This document shows positions 21,472 to 33,776 of a stretch of DNA of 64,000 bases, piece after piece; position 1 is the stretch's first letter; the number at the start of each line of letters is the position of its first letter. Source of the stretch: Eucalyptus grandis (Eukaryota > Streptophyta > Magnoliopsida > Myrtales > Myrtaceae); contig NC_052614.1 in the NCBI RefSeq assembly GCF_016545825.1, positions 45,449,212 to 45,513,211 of the forward strand, written 5' to 3'. The notes beneath the pieces are model-generated. The model worked only from the letters and a program-made list of their open reading frames with translations, ran no database searches and was not told the origin of the DNA. Position numbers and translations under genes: made by a program.

Positions 21472-22846
21472 ATGGCAACAAAAGGAGGAGGAGATGGCAT
21501 GCCAGGAGGCTTAAAATACCAGGTACTGAATTTCTCCTATCTACTTCAATCCAATTTGTTAAATTCACTTCTTTAAGCGTATTTCCGACAGACTTCTTAG
21601 TTTGAATCTCTGTATGTCTATCGATTCGATACAGACATGGACGTTGAAGGTCCCGATCCACTGCGAAGGCTGCAGCAGAAAAGTCAAGAGAGTTCTTCAG
21701 AGCATCGAAGGTACAGCGTGTTGCTTACTGTTTCTGGTTTCTGCTTCTATTTATTTCACCGCCACTTGCAGGGAAAGCTTGCAGCAAGTACTTCATTTTC
21801 GCCTGATCATGCATATTATCAAGCTCCTCATGATATTGATGAGTACATATAGCGATTTATCTTCCTCTTATATCGCTAATCCAGTAAGTCGTGCGACTAG
21901 GCACCAAGCGATGTGCATAATTTATTCCTAAGATGTCCTGCGAATCAAAGTATCGATTGCAATCCTGAACTTCTTCATTCGTAAATCTGTGCATCAATCC
22001 CAAATCACTACAGTTCTTCCATCTGATTTTCAGATTTCGAGCAACTTCCTCACTTTTGCTTATGAGTAGACTACCTAAAGATAATGTTTTGGCACAACTT
22101 TAGTTTGAGATCTTCCGTGAATGGGTAATCGCTGAACGTGTGAATTTTCTTTTCCCTCAGGTGTATTTATGGTAAACATTGATTCGCAACAGCACAAGGT
22201 CGAGGTGACTGGTGATGTCGATTCCGAGACGCTGATCAAGAAGCTGACCAAATCGGGGAAACAGGCTGAGCTCTGGCCCGAGCAGAAGGAGAAGAAATCC
22301 GGAAAGTCCAAGAACAAGGATAACAAGCAAGAAAATCCTAAAGATTCCGAAGACGCCGGTGAAGAGGCTTCCAAAGATGTAAACGGAGGTGAAAGCGATG
22401 AGGAGGAGGAGGACGACGGAGAGAACCATGAACCGGAAAACAAGGAGACGGGTGGGGCGACCAAGGAGGCTGGCGCTGCCGGAACCGGCGGCAAAAAGAA
22501 GAAGAAAAAGAAGAAGAATAAAAAGAAGAACGATGGCGGCACCGACGATGGGGCAGCCACAGGCAACACTCCAGGGACGAGCTCGGGATTCACCCCGCCG
22601 ATGACGGCCTCGGTGAGCATGAACCCGTATCCGATTCACTATCCGCCCCAAGCGTTCGGGATGAGCTACAATGCGGCGTACCCTAGCCCTAGCGCCTCGT
22701 ACTACGGTGCCTCTCCAATGCATGGGTATTCATACTCTCATCCGGGGTCCGCGTACACTTTCCCTCCGCCGTCTGATCCGATCAGAAGCTACGTCGACGA
22801 TGATCATGAATATGACGATGACAACATCGGGTGCTCAATCATGTGA
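21472..22846 (+). CDS. Heavy metal-associated isoprenylated plant protein (HIPP), three exons
   Basis: HIPPs combine a metal-binding HMA domain with a C-terminal prenylation signal and act in metal handling and stress responses at membranes or nucleus. Exons: 21472-21522, 21635-21710, 22161-22846, all GT-AG, giving 270 residues. Exon 1 encodes MATKGGGDGMPGGLKYQ. The HMA domain (about 18-82) has the CxxC metal site HCEGCSRKV (C27, C30) and continues VFMVNIDSQQHKVEVTGDVD. A long Lys/Glu-rich region with GGKKKKKKKKNKKK follows (about 90-150), then a Pro/Tyr/Ser-rich tail. It ends CSIM, a CaaX box whose final Met favours farnesylation. Start choice: first ATG after the CT-rich leader, in frame with splicing. 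Nothing looks damaged. Long antisense open frames over exon 3 are compositional shadows. Confidence 0.95.
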
Positions 22847-24860
22847 AGTGATTATTAGCATGTGAATTTGCTAGGTTGAAAGGTTTTGATCGAGGAAAAT
22901 AAGTGCTGTAGAAATTTAAACGCGTAGGTGGGGGATGGTCGGAGAATAATGAAATATGGAGAGAGAAATTAAGGGTTTTATGGATGTGCTTTTAAGGGAT
23001 CTTTAGTAGGAACTCTTCATTTCAAAAGTCTTGCTTCTCTTTTAATTAGGGTTTGCTCAGGAAGGTCTATGTCATGTAATGTTTGTACGTTTTGCAGGAA
23101 TATTGCTGGCTTTCTCTTCATGTCTTTCAATTTTTGCCTTAGTACTTATCCAAAACTTTCCCTTCAAACCAACCAAATAGGTGAATTATTAGATGCTCTC
23201 ATAAGATCAAGTGATGGTCCACCTAATGCAAGTTTAGGAAGCTTCGAGAGCCATAGACTTCTTTATAAATAGCCGAGTAGATTGTCACGTGATATTTCGA
23301 AAGTATTTCATTTCATTTCTTGCAATTTTTGCTAAGTATTTCGTTTACCCAAACTTTCCCTTCGAACCAAGCAAATAGGTGAACTATTTGATGCTCTCAA
23401 AAGATCGGGTGATGATCCACCTAATGCGAGTTTATGGAGGATAAAAAAGATGAACTTCTTTCTAAAATATAAGTAGAGCGGATCGTTACATGATATTTTG
23501 AAAGTAATTAATGACTTTTTCGAGACAAACGAAATGGCAAGTGGAGCAAATGGAAAATGCATCGTACCCAAATACTATTTTTTTTCTCCTTTATTATCTA
23601 TCATGTTTTTGAAAAGAGAAAGGAGGGAGAGGGATAATAGATTGGTAAAGTGACCCTCCCAGAAAGAGCCTGATTTCATTGGCGGGGACATGCTGCACAG
23701 GCCTTTTTCCCTCTGGCCCCAAAAGCAAAGAAATCTTCGTTGGTGCCCACTAAATTGGTTTTTGAAAGCTGCTACAAAATTCTCCGTGACTGACATATTT
23801 TTCCTGAGTTTTACCTTTTTTTCTCCAAATTTGCCACCTTTACACGAGGAAACCCTAAAAGTTGGGACCAACGGCTGAGCCAATCTTCAGCTTAGTCCCA
23901 CCAAGAATCTCTAATAAGTTATACAATTGATTATATGTAATTGGACTAATTAATAAACCGATTGTTCGATAGAAATGATTAGGAATTATACTACATACAT
24001 TGGACGGCGGTCTATACATATATATTTTTATATGAACAGCCGTGGAGTGAAAATAATGATCTATCTATAATGTGAATTTATAGTTATCACTTTTTAAACT
24101 ATGCTTGTGAAGATTGAATTTGTACATGATTAGTGTACAAGATAAAAGTCGGAATTTATTATACAAAGAGAAAAGTAGACAAATCTATATGAAATATCCA
24201 CAGGGACCACACGACCACCTTTTACGTACGCTTTATCCGGAGAGTAATTGCAGAATATTCACCATGCATTATATAACACGTCCGTTTCGTTTTATTTTTC
24301 TAATTTACCGAAAGAGGGTATGTATATTCTTATCCGTCAAATATTCTTCGTCAATTTTTCTTTTGACCAGAATTTCCGAAAGGCGCATCATTTTCGGGCA
24401 ACACATACTTTGAAGCAATTAAATTTTTAGGAAAAATCGTATATGTGGAAATCATTTTTTTCTCCAGACAAGTCTATATAGCAACGAGAGAAATAAAATA
24501 TGGCGGTCATATTAATTTTATACACCACATCAATCACAAACTCTTCGTGAGAAACTTATGTACGAAAAAATGGACGTATTAACAGCCGTTTATGAGAGAA
24601 AGGCAGAAAAGAAAAGGAACAGAGGTCACTTATGCCTTTATTTTTGTAACTAAACTTTCGACGAACGTTAGAGTATTTAAATATTACACAGATTTTCATT
24701 TAATATATTGGTCGAATTTTAAAACAGTCAATAGCGGCCCAAAATAATATAACACATTATCTAGACATGAGATTTGGATTTGAATTTTCCTAATCTCTAT
24801 TTGTCTCATCAATTATAAATCTTCACAAGTAGGTCTTGAGACAAACTCCAACTTACGCTT
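22847..24860. other. HIPP 3' flank and gene-free DNA with a direct duplication
   Basis: The HIPP 3' UTR begins at 22847; possible polyadenylation words (aataatgaaat) occur near 22946. Blocks 23140-23310 and 23333-23510 are a direct duplication (aactttcccttc, aaataggtgaa, gatgctctca, gatc.a.gtgatg.tccacctaatgc). No gene is recognised to 24860. Confidence 0.6.
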
Positions 24861-26037
24861 AAGAGAGAGTATTAGAATATTTAAATATAAAACTATGCAT
24901 TCAGCTAATAGTTTAAGTTGTTAGAATTGTTTGATGGTGGTCAACAATATGAATTGGGCATGTGATGATGCGTTATAATGGGTGGTAGAACTCATCCATA
25001 AAAGCTAACTATCTGGGAGTGGAAACCCAACTCATTACAAACCCTAAAATATCTCCTTAGTTGCCCCCCTCTTCAAGGATTTTGCTAAGAGAGAGTATTA
25101 TAATATTTAAATATAAAATCATGCATTCAACTAATAGTTTAAGCTGTTAGAATTGTTCGATGGTGGTCAACAATATGAATTAGGCATGTGATGATGTGTT
25201 ATAATGGGTGGAAGAACTCATCGTGAAAAGCTAGCTATCTGGGAGTGGGAACCCAACTCATTATAAACCCTAAAATATCTCCTTAGTTGCCCCCCTCTCC
25301 AAGGATTTCGCTTAAGAGAGAGTACTAGTATATTTAAATATAAAATCATGCATTCAGCTAATAGTTTAAGTTGTTAGAATGGTTCAATGGTGGTCAATAA
25401 TATCAATTGGGCATATGTGATAATGCGTTATAATGGGTGGAAGAACTCATTTTGAAAAGCTAGCTGTTTGGGAGAGGGAACCTAACTCATTATAAACCCT
25501 AGAAAACCTACTTAATTGCCCCCTCATCAAGGATTCTGTGACCTCGCAGAACACCTAGAATTTCTCCTTAGTCACTAGATGGCTAGGACTACTGGGGTAT
25601 CTATCTATTCCCATTCGCTCCCCCAACTTTCGCCTCTGAAAATGTCTCCTTAGTTGCCCAATGGCTAGGACTACTAGGGTATCTAATTCCATTCGCTCCC
25701 CTAGTTTTCGACTCTCAGTGTTAGTGTCAGCCCAACAGAGTACTTTTGTTGTTTGTGGGACTTTGCCCGGATCATCCTTCCCCTCTTCAAGGATTCTACG
25801 GCCTCGTAGAACAACCACAAGGACAACGTCTCAAGTCACCACCAAGGGACCACAACCATGATTATAAAGTGCCATAAGGTGGGCGTCTAAGGAGCGACTC
25901 TGATACCAATTTGATGCGTTATAATGGATGGAAGAATTCATCTCGAAAAGCTAGTTATCTAGGAGAAGGAACCTACCTTATTATAAACCCTAGATTATTT
26001 CTTCAGTTGTCTGATGTGGGACTTTGCCCGCATCATG
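24861..26037. repeat. Tandem array, unit about 227 bp, with a later partial copy
   Basis: Three head-to-tail units start aagagagagta at 24861, 25087 and 25314. Each contains atttaaatataaaa, tcagctaatagttta, tggtggtcaa, gcgttataatggg, aaagctagct and aaaccctaaaa in the same order. Sequence from about 25579 and 25661 (atggctaggactact) is a shorter direct duplication offset by 82 bp. A fourth, partial unit (gatgcgttataatgg onward) is at about 25912-26037. The array looks non-coding and derived from a dispersed repeat. Confidence 0.88.
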
Positions 26038-29025
26038 TGAAGAAGAAAAATTGTTCAAAGAGTTTTAAACCTATTGCACTTTGATAAATTCAATATTAAA
26101 CCTTTAATTTTGCCAATTGAGTTATAAACATTTAAATATTTTGTCAATTTAATCTATTTGGCCAATTTTGGCCAGAAACCATTTACATGGACACTGGTCA
26201 TTTTACGAGACCATGCTGGGCTCACCCAAGGCCTTCGCGATACTATCATAGTGGCTAAGGTTGCCCTCACCCATAATGGGGAGGCCTTTGTGATCAATGA
26301 AGGTTGTTGGCGACCTACGTTGGCCAAAAAAAAAAAAAAAAAAAACAAAACAAAAAAAAAAAAAAATAAAAGGGAAAAGGAAAATAAAATTTTAAATTTA
26401 CAAAAATTGTCTACATCAAGTATCGGTAGTATTACGTAGGATGACAGGCATCACATCAATAATTTCCGACATTATTGGTCGGATAGATCCAATTAACAAA
26501 TTTGAAAGGTTTGGAATTAAATTAATCAAAATACAATAAGTCCAGGATTTTTTTAACAGTTTTCTCCATTGAAATGGTTCTCATCTACGCATTTTCAAAA
26601 CTTGTCGAACATAGTCCAAATAGGGTTCATGTACATCCAGAAAATATCATGTATGTTTGGATAGATGAATGGAGACGCTAAGTAGACACTATTCATATAG
26701 CTCAAGCGTTAGGAGGGAGGATGGGATCGAGTGAATGCCGACGAATCTCATAAAAGTATAGGGGCAATTCTTCAACTTAGCTGCTCAATTTCTTTTCCGA
26801 TTCAGCTCATGTGTTTTTTTTTTATAAAAAAATTTCAACCAATTGTTTCTAGCATCTTCTAGAGAGTTCTTCCCTAATTCGACTTGTGGCATATATAGAA
26901 TAGAACCCTAAATATTGGGCTTCATTTTCTTTAGAATATCTAGGTGGGACACGATCAATTTGATCATCAAAATGGTTAAGTGCACTCATATTATTCATCT
27001 TTGCCTTGATTGTTATCCTTTAGTGTAAAGAAATAAAACATTCAAACAAGCTCTCGGATCGTCTATGTTCAACCTAAGTACTAAGTATGTATAATAGCGT
27101 TTAATACGAATTATGATTTAAGTTTTTGAATTGGATATTTTGATATGGTATCTGAGTTGAGTTTTCAATCCTCATATCCTATTTAAGTTTAATGTTTATG
27201 GAATAGACTTTTGATACGACATCAGATTCTCGATCCAATTAATAATGTGGTGCACACTCATGATAAAGTTGGCAATCATCCAATTTCGGTTCTTGGAGAT
27301 ATTCTAGTTTTTCCAATGAATTTCTACGGGATATGAAATTGCGAATGACTATGACGGTGATGGTGACATTGACAGGTTGAACAGGAGAAAGGAAAAAATT
27401 AGACGGAGTTTGGTGCAAGTTAAAGTATAATAATGATAATGAACCCTAATTAAATCATATCAAGAAAGTGGATTTCTATCACTTACAAATTCATTTATAA
27501 AATGGATGTCTCTTGAAGAGATGAATGTATTACGGTTTTTGCACAAAACAATCCCATACATGCCCTAAAAAGAGTTTAGGTAGTCTTTGGCATACGGGAG
27601 TAGAGGTGAATGGTTTCAAGTTTCGTATAAGTTTTGCTGGAATTTGAAACCTACTCGTTAGAACAATTTTCTCATTTTTTGGAGCTTAAAGTCTACCCTA
27701 CATCTCCTAGACCTGGAATTTGCCCTGTCATAGGTTTCGAGATTGGTTCTAAGTCTACTACGGTTTTATTTGTATTATTAGACGCACAAAAAATGTAAAA
27801 TATTAACAAAGTAAAAGTATTAGTCATAAAATAGAAATTCATGTTAGTGGTTCCAAATTATACATTATTCATCATCGAACACCATAAAATACAACATGAT
27901 CTCGTGAAAACATAAACCAAGAAAAACACAAAAACTTATTTGAGATTTTAAATTACGATTTTAGGTCCTAGTGGTTCCAGGTTTCTAAGCTTCACCAATC
28001 TAGACCTAGAATTTACTCATCACAATTGATTTCCTAAAACTTACTCTGCAAATCTTGAAACTTAGAAATGGACAAGTTTTCACTAGTTCGGTTTTAGATT
28101 TCAGATTCTATCTTGAAACTATGCTTATCCCTAGACAAGAGCCTAACTCCCATGTGCTGTTGAATGAAGTGGGTTCCGTGTGAAGCCCAATTAATCGATC
28201 ATGAGTAATGGGTATGATGGGCTTTGAAGCGACTAGACCACGCCACAGTCTGAGCTGTGTACCATATTCATATTGCCTGCAAAGGCCCATTAATAAACAG
28301 GCATTCATTCAATTGCATGCAACCTCTACTTCTATACATAACAGAATCATCTTTAAAAAAAAAATCCCCAAAAAAGTAAATATCAAGACTACGAGGGCCA
28401 CTGATGCAGACGATGATCTGCATCTGTTCATCTCTCCATTGCAACAGTCATTTTCGCTCGCTCATCGAATGTGGTCACATTTAGAACTTTTAAAAAAAAA
28501 AAATTTACAATTGCCAAATAGAATTTATTCCTTGAAAATTCTTCGACATATAAAGTTTTTATTCGATTCCCAAGATGTCCTTTCGACGTTGGAGGAATAT
28601 CAAATCCGTGTTGCATCAAACTAAGGCCAGAATCATTAGATGCCTAACGTAGAGAACTTTTTTTTTTTTTTTTGTATTTTTCAAATTCTATGAACTACTG
28701 ATATCAAAGTAATCAAATTTGGAGTATCAGAAACCACTCTAGCCGATTGTTTTCTTAATATCTAATCCTGGAAAACGAGATGAGAATCGACTTAAAATAT
28801 TGACAAATATTGCAGCAATGTCATCTTATGTCTTTTTTTCCTTTTATATATATAATTTCAGTGGGGAAATCATTGATTTTGGGAAATGAAATCAAGCCAG
28901 CGGGGTCTGCTAGTGAAAAGTGGACGAACTAACCAATCGGATCGATTGTGGAAATTTGGTGTGTCACCCACTAAAACCTAAGAATAATAGCAAACAGCAA
29001 TATGCCCTTATCTCCAACATGACAA
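26038..29025. other. Gene-free AT-rich stretch
   Basis: Long A runs at 26327-26366 and poly(T) at 28661-28675 may be retroposon tails, but no element body could be defined. Degenerate repeated wording (gaaacctac, ggttccaggtttc, agacctagaattta) between 27600 and 28080 recurs around 43100-43350. No coding exon is supported. Confidence 0.45.
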
Positions 29026-29056
29026 GTGGACCCTCACCACCATGCGATTCCCTCTC

Positions 29057-29064
29057 TATATATA
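29057..29064 (+). promoter_or_regulatory. TATA box of small gene
   Basis: tatatata preceded by CT-rich sequence, 95 bp upstream of the start codon at 29152, the usual plant distance when the leader is about 60 bp. Confidence 0.55.
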
Positions 29065-29151
29065 CCCTTAATGTCGCCTCCTAATGCTATTATCTTATCC
29101 TCCCCGCCTACCACCACCACACACACACGAAACTCCACCCCATCCGAAACC

Positions 29152-29369
29152 ATGAAATCTCAGCACCCTTCTGGGGATTCCTCTCTCGGCCACGAGAGCA
29201 AGAGGGCGACGATCGGAGAGAGGCTCAGGCGAGCGTACGAGCCGCCGTCGAAGCCCCGCAACGGGGTCAGTTCATGACCCAGAGAGATGTGGAGAGACGG
29301 AAGGCAGGGTATCGCGTCGAGGACCCGATCAGGACCATGATGTTCCTGGGATCTTGGAACCATACTTGA
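29152..29369 (+). pseudogene. Small conserved plant protein, split by a one-base frameshift
   Basis: Two abutting frames together look like one protein of about 72 residues. The first (29152-29277) reads MKSQHPSGDSSLGHESKRAT and IGERLRRAYEPPSKPRNG. The second (from about 29262 to the TGA at 29367-29369) reads QFMTQRDVERRKAGYRVEDP then IRTMMFLGSWNHT. I recall small plant proteins of unknown function ending in a DPIRT.MFLGSW.HT-like tail, but cannot name the family. The frames join if the G run at 29263-29266 had five rather than four Gs. That makes this either a recent frameshift or a homopolymer error in the assembly. A TATA box lies upstream. Function unknown. Confidence 0.65.
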
Positions 29370-30503
29370 GTAAAAGGAAAAAAGAAGAAGAAAGGCTTGC
29401 ATCTTGCTGGCGGAGAAGAAGGGCTGAAGTGATGGGGTAGGTGTAAATGATGGGGGTAGGGGGCTGGAGTTTCCATGAACATAACCAGGAAAGATACGGC
29501 ATAACTCAGGAAATTGTTGTAAACTAGATTGATCTATAATGGTCGAAGATGATTACCGAGTATTGATGAAAGTCCAGTGTTGTCGTAAAAGCATCTGTGG
29601 TAATTTTTCAGTACGTGATTGATGTGTCGATCTATGTCGAAAGCAATATCATCTCATCTTGTTATCTTTCGTGGTTCTTGTTGATCTTGATCGTGAGACT
29701 TGGATGCTTTAAGTTAGTTTTGAATTGACAAAAGTGATGCTTTACTTTGGAAAATGACAAACCCCCAAAAAAAAAGGAAAAAGCAAAAGTGGATTGGGGT
29801 TCAAAGCCCTCTCATGAAAGAAGTCCACTTTTTCGTTATAAATAAGAGAATTGTCAAATTAAAAAATATATTGTGAAATTTTGGACCGATGACAAGCGAG
29901 TTTCTCAAGAAATTGAGATTTCGAGGAGCCGTGTTGTGTATTTGTAGGGAAGACATGGGACGCCCCGTCGGTGGATTCACAACTATCTGTGGATAGCTTC
30001 GTTCGCTCAAAGTCGAAACCCTAAAGTACTTTACTTCCCGAAAGCGAGGGGCCTTCTTGTCAAGTCGAATTGGTTTGATCTGATAAGTGCGCTAGCGAGC
30101 TCAGATCAGCCAAAGTGGGAAGTCACAGTGTATGCCGAAGATAGCCGTGATCAGTTGTTGCGGTTTTAAGATATTTAATCATCTAAGGTTATTCGATAAA
30201 GTAGCCAATTAAATTGTCAAAGCCCAAAAAAAAAATTCTGCTGCGAAATGGGGTAGCTCACACCACTTAAGCCCTATAAGATTTAGTATGTCCAGAAGCA
30301 TCTTTCGCGTATTATTGACTTTCCTTAATGGAATGAGACTCAATACTGATAGAAAATATAATAAATTAAAATAATAGCGACTTTCTTACTTTTCATTTTT
30401 GAAATTTTAATTATGTTTCAACTATTAACAGAAGGGACAATCTCCATAAAAAAAAAAAACTCGATTTCACAACTTTTTAAGATAATATTTTTAATTATTA
30501 ATA
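29370..30503. other. Gene-free stretch downstream of small gene
   Basis: The first 300 bp or so may be 3' UTR of the small gene. Otherwise AT-rich DNA with A runs near 29766 and 30449. No coding exon is recognised. Confidence 0.4.
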
Positions 30504-31372
30504 GGCAAAATTCCAAAAAGGGTTTGAAGAGTTTTCATTTTCTTAAATAAAACAAAAAGTGGACATTATTTCAAATAAAAGCTGGCGTGTCATTCTTTAT
30601 TATATAATCTTTGAAATGAATCTTTGTTTTAAATAAGGACTTGAAATGAATCTTGTCATCACTTTCCGATAGTTAGAGATATATTTGTCATTTATCATTT
30701 TTTTTTTTTTAATGATTCTTCTTCTTCCTCTGACCATAGGCAATGCCCACAAAGGGCTGAAGGATCACCCTCGCACGATTCGGTGAGAGGCACCCATGCC
30801 GACCGTAGGCAGGGACGACCTCGCTTGGGCGATGCGACTCTCACCGGGAGGCTACCCCTTGTCGCCATCCGCAAGGTTAGCCATTACACCGCGGCGGTGG
30901 GGCGCTAGTAAGGGTCGGCGGCAAGACCACCCTTGCCGGATCTAGCAAGGGTTGACCTCGCCCGCCGGATCCGGTGAGGGTTGCCAAGCCCTTGCTAGCC
31001 CTAGGCGAGGCTAACCCTTGCTAGATTTGGTGAGGTGACATTGCCTACGATCGATGAGGGCTTGCAAGTCCTTGCTCGTTGTTAATGAGTGCTTGCAAGC
31101 CCTCGTTGGCTTTCTAGCAGTTGCTGGGCTGGGAAAGAAAAAGAAAGAAGAAAAGAGACAAAAGAAAAGAAAATTTGGATGAAAACATCTTTGACAGGTC
31201 GGAAAATTTAGTAGTTAGCGATTGGAGTCAAATCATTTTGAAACAATTATCGCAACTTGCTTCTTATTTGAAATAATCAAAACCATTTTAGTTCTTTATT
31301 TGAAAAAGATTCACTTAAATTTTTTTTTTTTGAGAAAATGAGAATATTTTAGGTATTTTTTAGAATTTTCCC
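30504..31372. mobile_element. Mutator-like MITE with GC-rich interior
   Basis: The termini are inverted repeats: ggcaaaattccaaaaag at the left and, on the complementary strand, gggaaaattctaaaaaa at the right. They are bordered by near-identical 9-bp duplications, ttattaata (30495-30503) and taattaata (31373-31381). A 9-bp duplication is the hallmark of Mutator-like elements. The interior (30740-31130) is strikingly GC-rich with many cgaggg/caagggtt words against AT-rich arms. No transposase is encoded, so it is non-autonomous. Confidence 0.7.
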
Positions 31373-31599
31373 TAATTAATACTCATAACCTATGGGATTA
31401 GCTATGTTTAATCTTCGTTTGGAATTCGAAATTGTATTTAATATCAAATTAAACCTTTCGAAAACACACACACACACACCATATCGATTTCTCAAAATCC
31501 ACAACATTTATCGCAACTTTCTTTTGCCGAAAACAAGAGAGCACGTGTCTTGGTTTTCCTCGATTTTGGAAGAAAAGTGTAATCGCCTTTTTCTTCTTT

Positions 31600-32724
31600 T
31601 TGAGTGAAGACAATCGCTGTCGAAACGAACGGCGTTAGGTGAATCCGGTCGAACCGAACCGGGCGGCTCTGATCTAATCTCGCCTCGGCTCCAGAAAACT
31701 GGCACCACCCGCGTCAGAAGAACTCCATCTCGGTGAACCTGGGGAGTGAAGCAGAGGTAACGCCTCTTCGCTTATCCGATCGCATCCATTTTCGATTCGC
31801 ATCGCAGCGATCGCTGCATTTTATGTTCCTGCTCTTCCGTTTCCTGTCGATCGATTGCTTTTTTATCCGAGCTCTTGGCGCGAGATCTTTATGAAGGTGT
31901 CGTGACGCGGCGGGAGTTTTGATGGGTCGAGCTGAAATGTCGGGAGATTGGGATCGGTTTGTGGAGTTTTTCGTGGGTTTTTTTCCCTAGATTGGGATTG
32001 GTTGATGGAGGGTTGACGGACGGGGTTCATGGGAAGATGATGGTCGGGAGCTACGACGCTCTTGTGATATGCGTTTCGGAACAAGATTTAAGCTGAGTTC
32101 AGATGGTGGGATGAACTCGATCGGGTTGATATTTTTTTCTTTCCTTCTTTTTGATTGGACTTTGTATTTGGTGAAAATTTGAGAAATTGGTGTGGTCTCC
32201 TTCTGTGCATCTTGTTGACTATGTACCGATCCATGTTATGAGGGTTGGTTGGGGGGGGCTGATTGGTCTTTGAGGGGCTGCCGGGAGGTGTTGAATCAGG
32301 ATCAAAGTTGGGATTTCGAGGAGTTGAAAAACTGCATCTTTTGTATAGGGGTGTTCTGTGTGTTTTTGTGTTATTTGTTAGTTTGGATGGATTAGAAGTG
32401 CGTTTGAAGTAAATCAATGGGCACACTGGAAGCTGGAGCGTTGACACGATCTTTGGTGCAGAGCGAGTTTCATATTGCAAGATCGAAACTTTTTAATCCT
32501 TAGGTTTCGTTTATGATTCATAGGATTTGAGCCCCAAATTGGAATTTACTCGCTACTCACAAGCTTGGTCTCCTGTTCTCTTTTGTTAGAATATTGGAAG
32601 ACAGTGATGGCATCATCGCTTCCCTCTGATCACAAAGCCCAAATCATCGATGGAAAAGCCATTGCTCAGACCATTCGATCAGAAATTGCCTCTGAAGTTA
32701 GCCACCTATCTCAGAAGTATGGCA

Positions 32725-32762
<38 letters not shown>

Positions 32763-33776
32763 TCACGCACAAGCCGGCATGTGTGTGTGTGTGATCAAGC
32801 GCTCTTCTATTATCTGGAAAAGTTGTTCCACCATGGTAAGGTTTACATTTTTAATTTGAATTTTGTTATGTCTCATTTACGGTAAGTCAATATGGAACTG
32901 TTTGTTACTGTTTTTGATGGTATGCTAAAGTTCGGAGCTTTCCTTTCATATTTCTGGTGGACAACAATGCATAAATAAAGACCTGCCTAGGATGCATTTG
33001 TGCTTGATTAAAATGGAAAGCAATGCTCCTTCTTCCTTGAGAAAAACAGGTTTTGTCAGAAGGAATGTTTATTTACAACTCAGCTGGCTATGCCTTATAC
33101 TTTATTGCACAAGGCTGTACAATGGTGCTCTGTCTGCATGCAGTTATGAAAGTGAGAAGGCTTTGCATGATTTATTTGTCCCATCTGCTAGTTGCTGCAA
33201 ATGTGCTCTTGTTACAGGATGCCTACATAGAAACTCATTGATCTGTACATTGTTAATGAAAGAGGCCTGTCATATTTTGCTGGATTTAACAAAATGAGAT
33301 GATTGCATATTCATCAAATAGTGATACTGGAATTTAGGAACCACATCTTTATGCAGCCTCTCATAGTATTACTCAACATTGGGGTTTAATGTGCTGCTGA
33401 AGTAGACGTTATGAATCTCTGCAGTTCCATGTTTTGTGAATGTCCAATTTGTGATCTGTCAGTACCGGTTACATTAGACTATATATTGTACTTCTTCGAG
33501 AGCTTTCGCTTGGCTTATTCTGTTGGTCAATATCTTAGAGTTAAAATTGATTAGACATTTGGCTTCTGATCACCACCTTGCAACAAACATAGGTTCCTGG
33601 ACTTGCTGTGGTGATAGTTGGTACCAGGAAGGATTCTCAAAGCTACGTAAGTATGAAGAGAAAGGCGTGTGCTGAAGTTGGTATTACATCATTCGATGTA
33701 GATTTGCCTGAGCAAGTATCCGAGGCTGACTTGATTGACAAGGTCCACGAGTTAAATGCAAACCCTGATGTACATG
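31600..33776 (+). pseudogene. FolD-type methylenetetrahydrofolate dehydrogenase/cyclohydrolase, 3'-truncated
   Basis: FolD interconverts 5,10-methylene-, methenyl- and 10-formyl-tetrahydrofolate in one-carbon metabolism. A non-coding first exon probably ends at 31756 (donor gtaacg) and joins 32590. The ATG at 32607 starts exon MASSLPSDHKAQIIDGKAIA, ending YGK at 32726. The next coding exon (33593-33776) reads VPGLAVVIVGTRKDSQSYVS and MKRKACAEVGITSFDVDLPE, ending NPDVHG in phase 1. The Tyr of SYVSMKRK and the Lys of the K-R-K segment, part of the folate site, are present. About 101 of roughly 300 residues are encoded. The exon that should begin ILVQLPLP and all later exons are absent from the next 10 kb. 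The two exons have no stops, so truncation, not decay, is the lesion. A very long intron or misassembly is the alternative. Confidence 0.88.
32727..32759. repeat. CT microsatellite at FolD splice donor
   Basis: A run of CT dinucleotides begins directly at the donor GTCTCT after exon YGK. The weak donor (gtctct) within a microsatellite might reduce splicing efficiency; that is inference. A GT run (tgtgtgtgtgtg) follows at about 32780-32792. Confidence 0.75.

Noticed and set aside
22075..22723. Long antisense open frames of 181 and 188 residues opposite the HIPP gene
   Set aside because: They are produced by the Lys/Glu- and Pro-rich codon pattern of HIPP exon 3; they consist of low-complexity Phe/Ser runs and lack a separate promoter.
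26327..26366. Long poly(A) run as the tail of another retroposon
   Set aside because: No element body or target-site duplication could be defined upstream.
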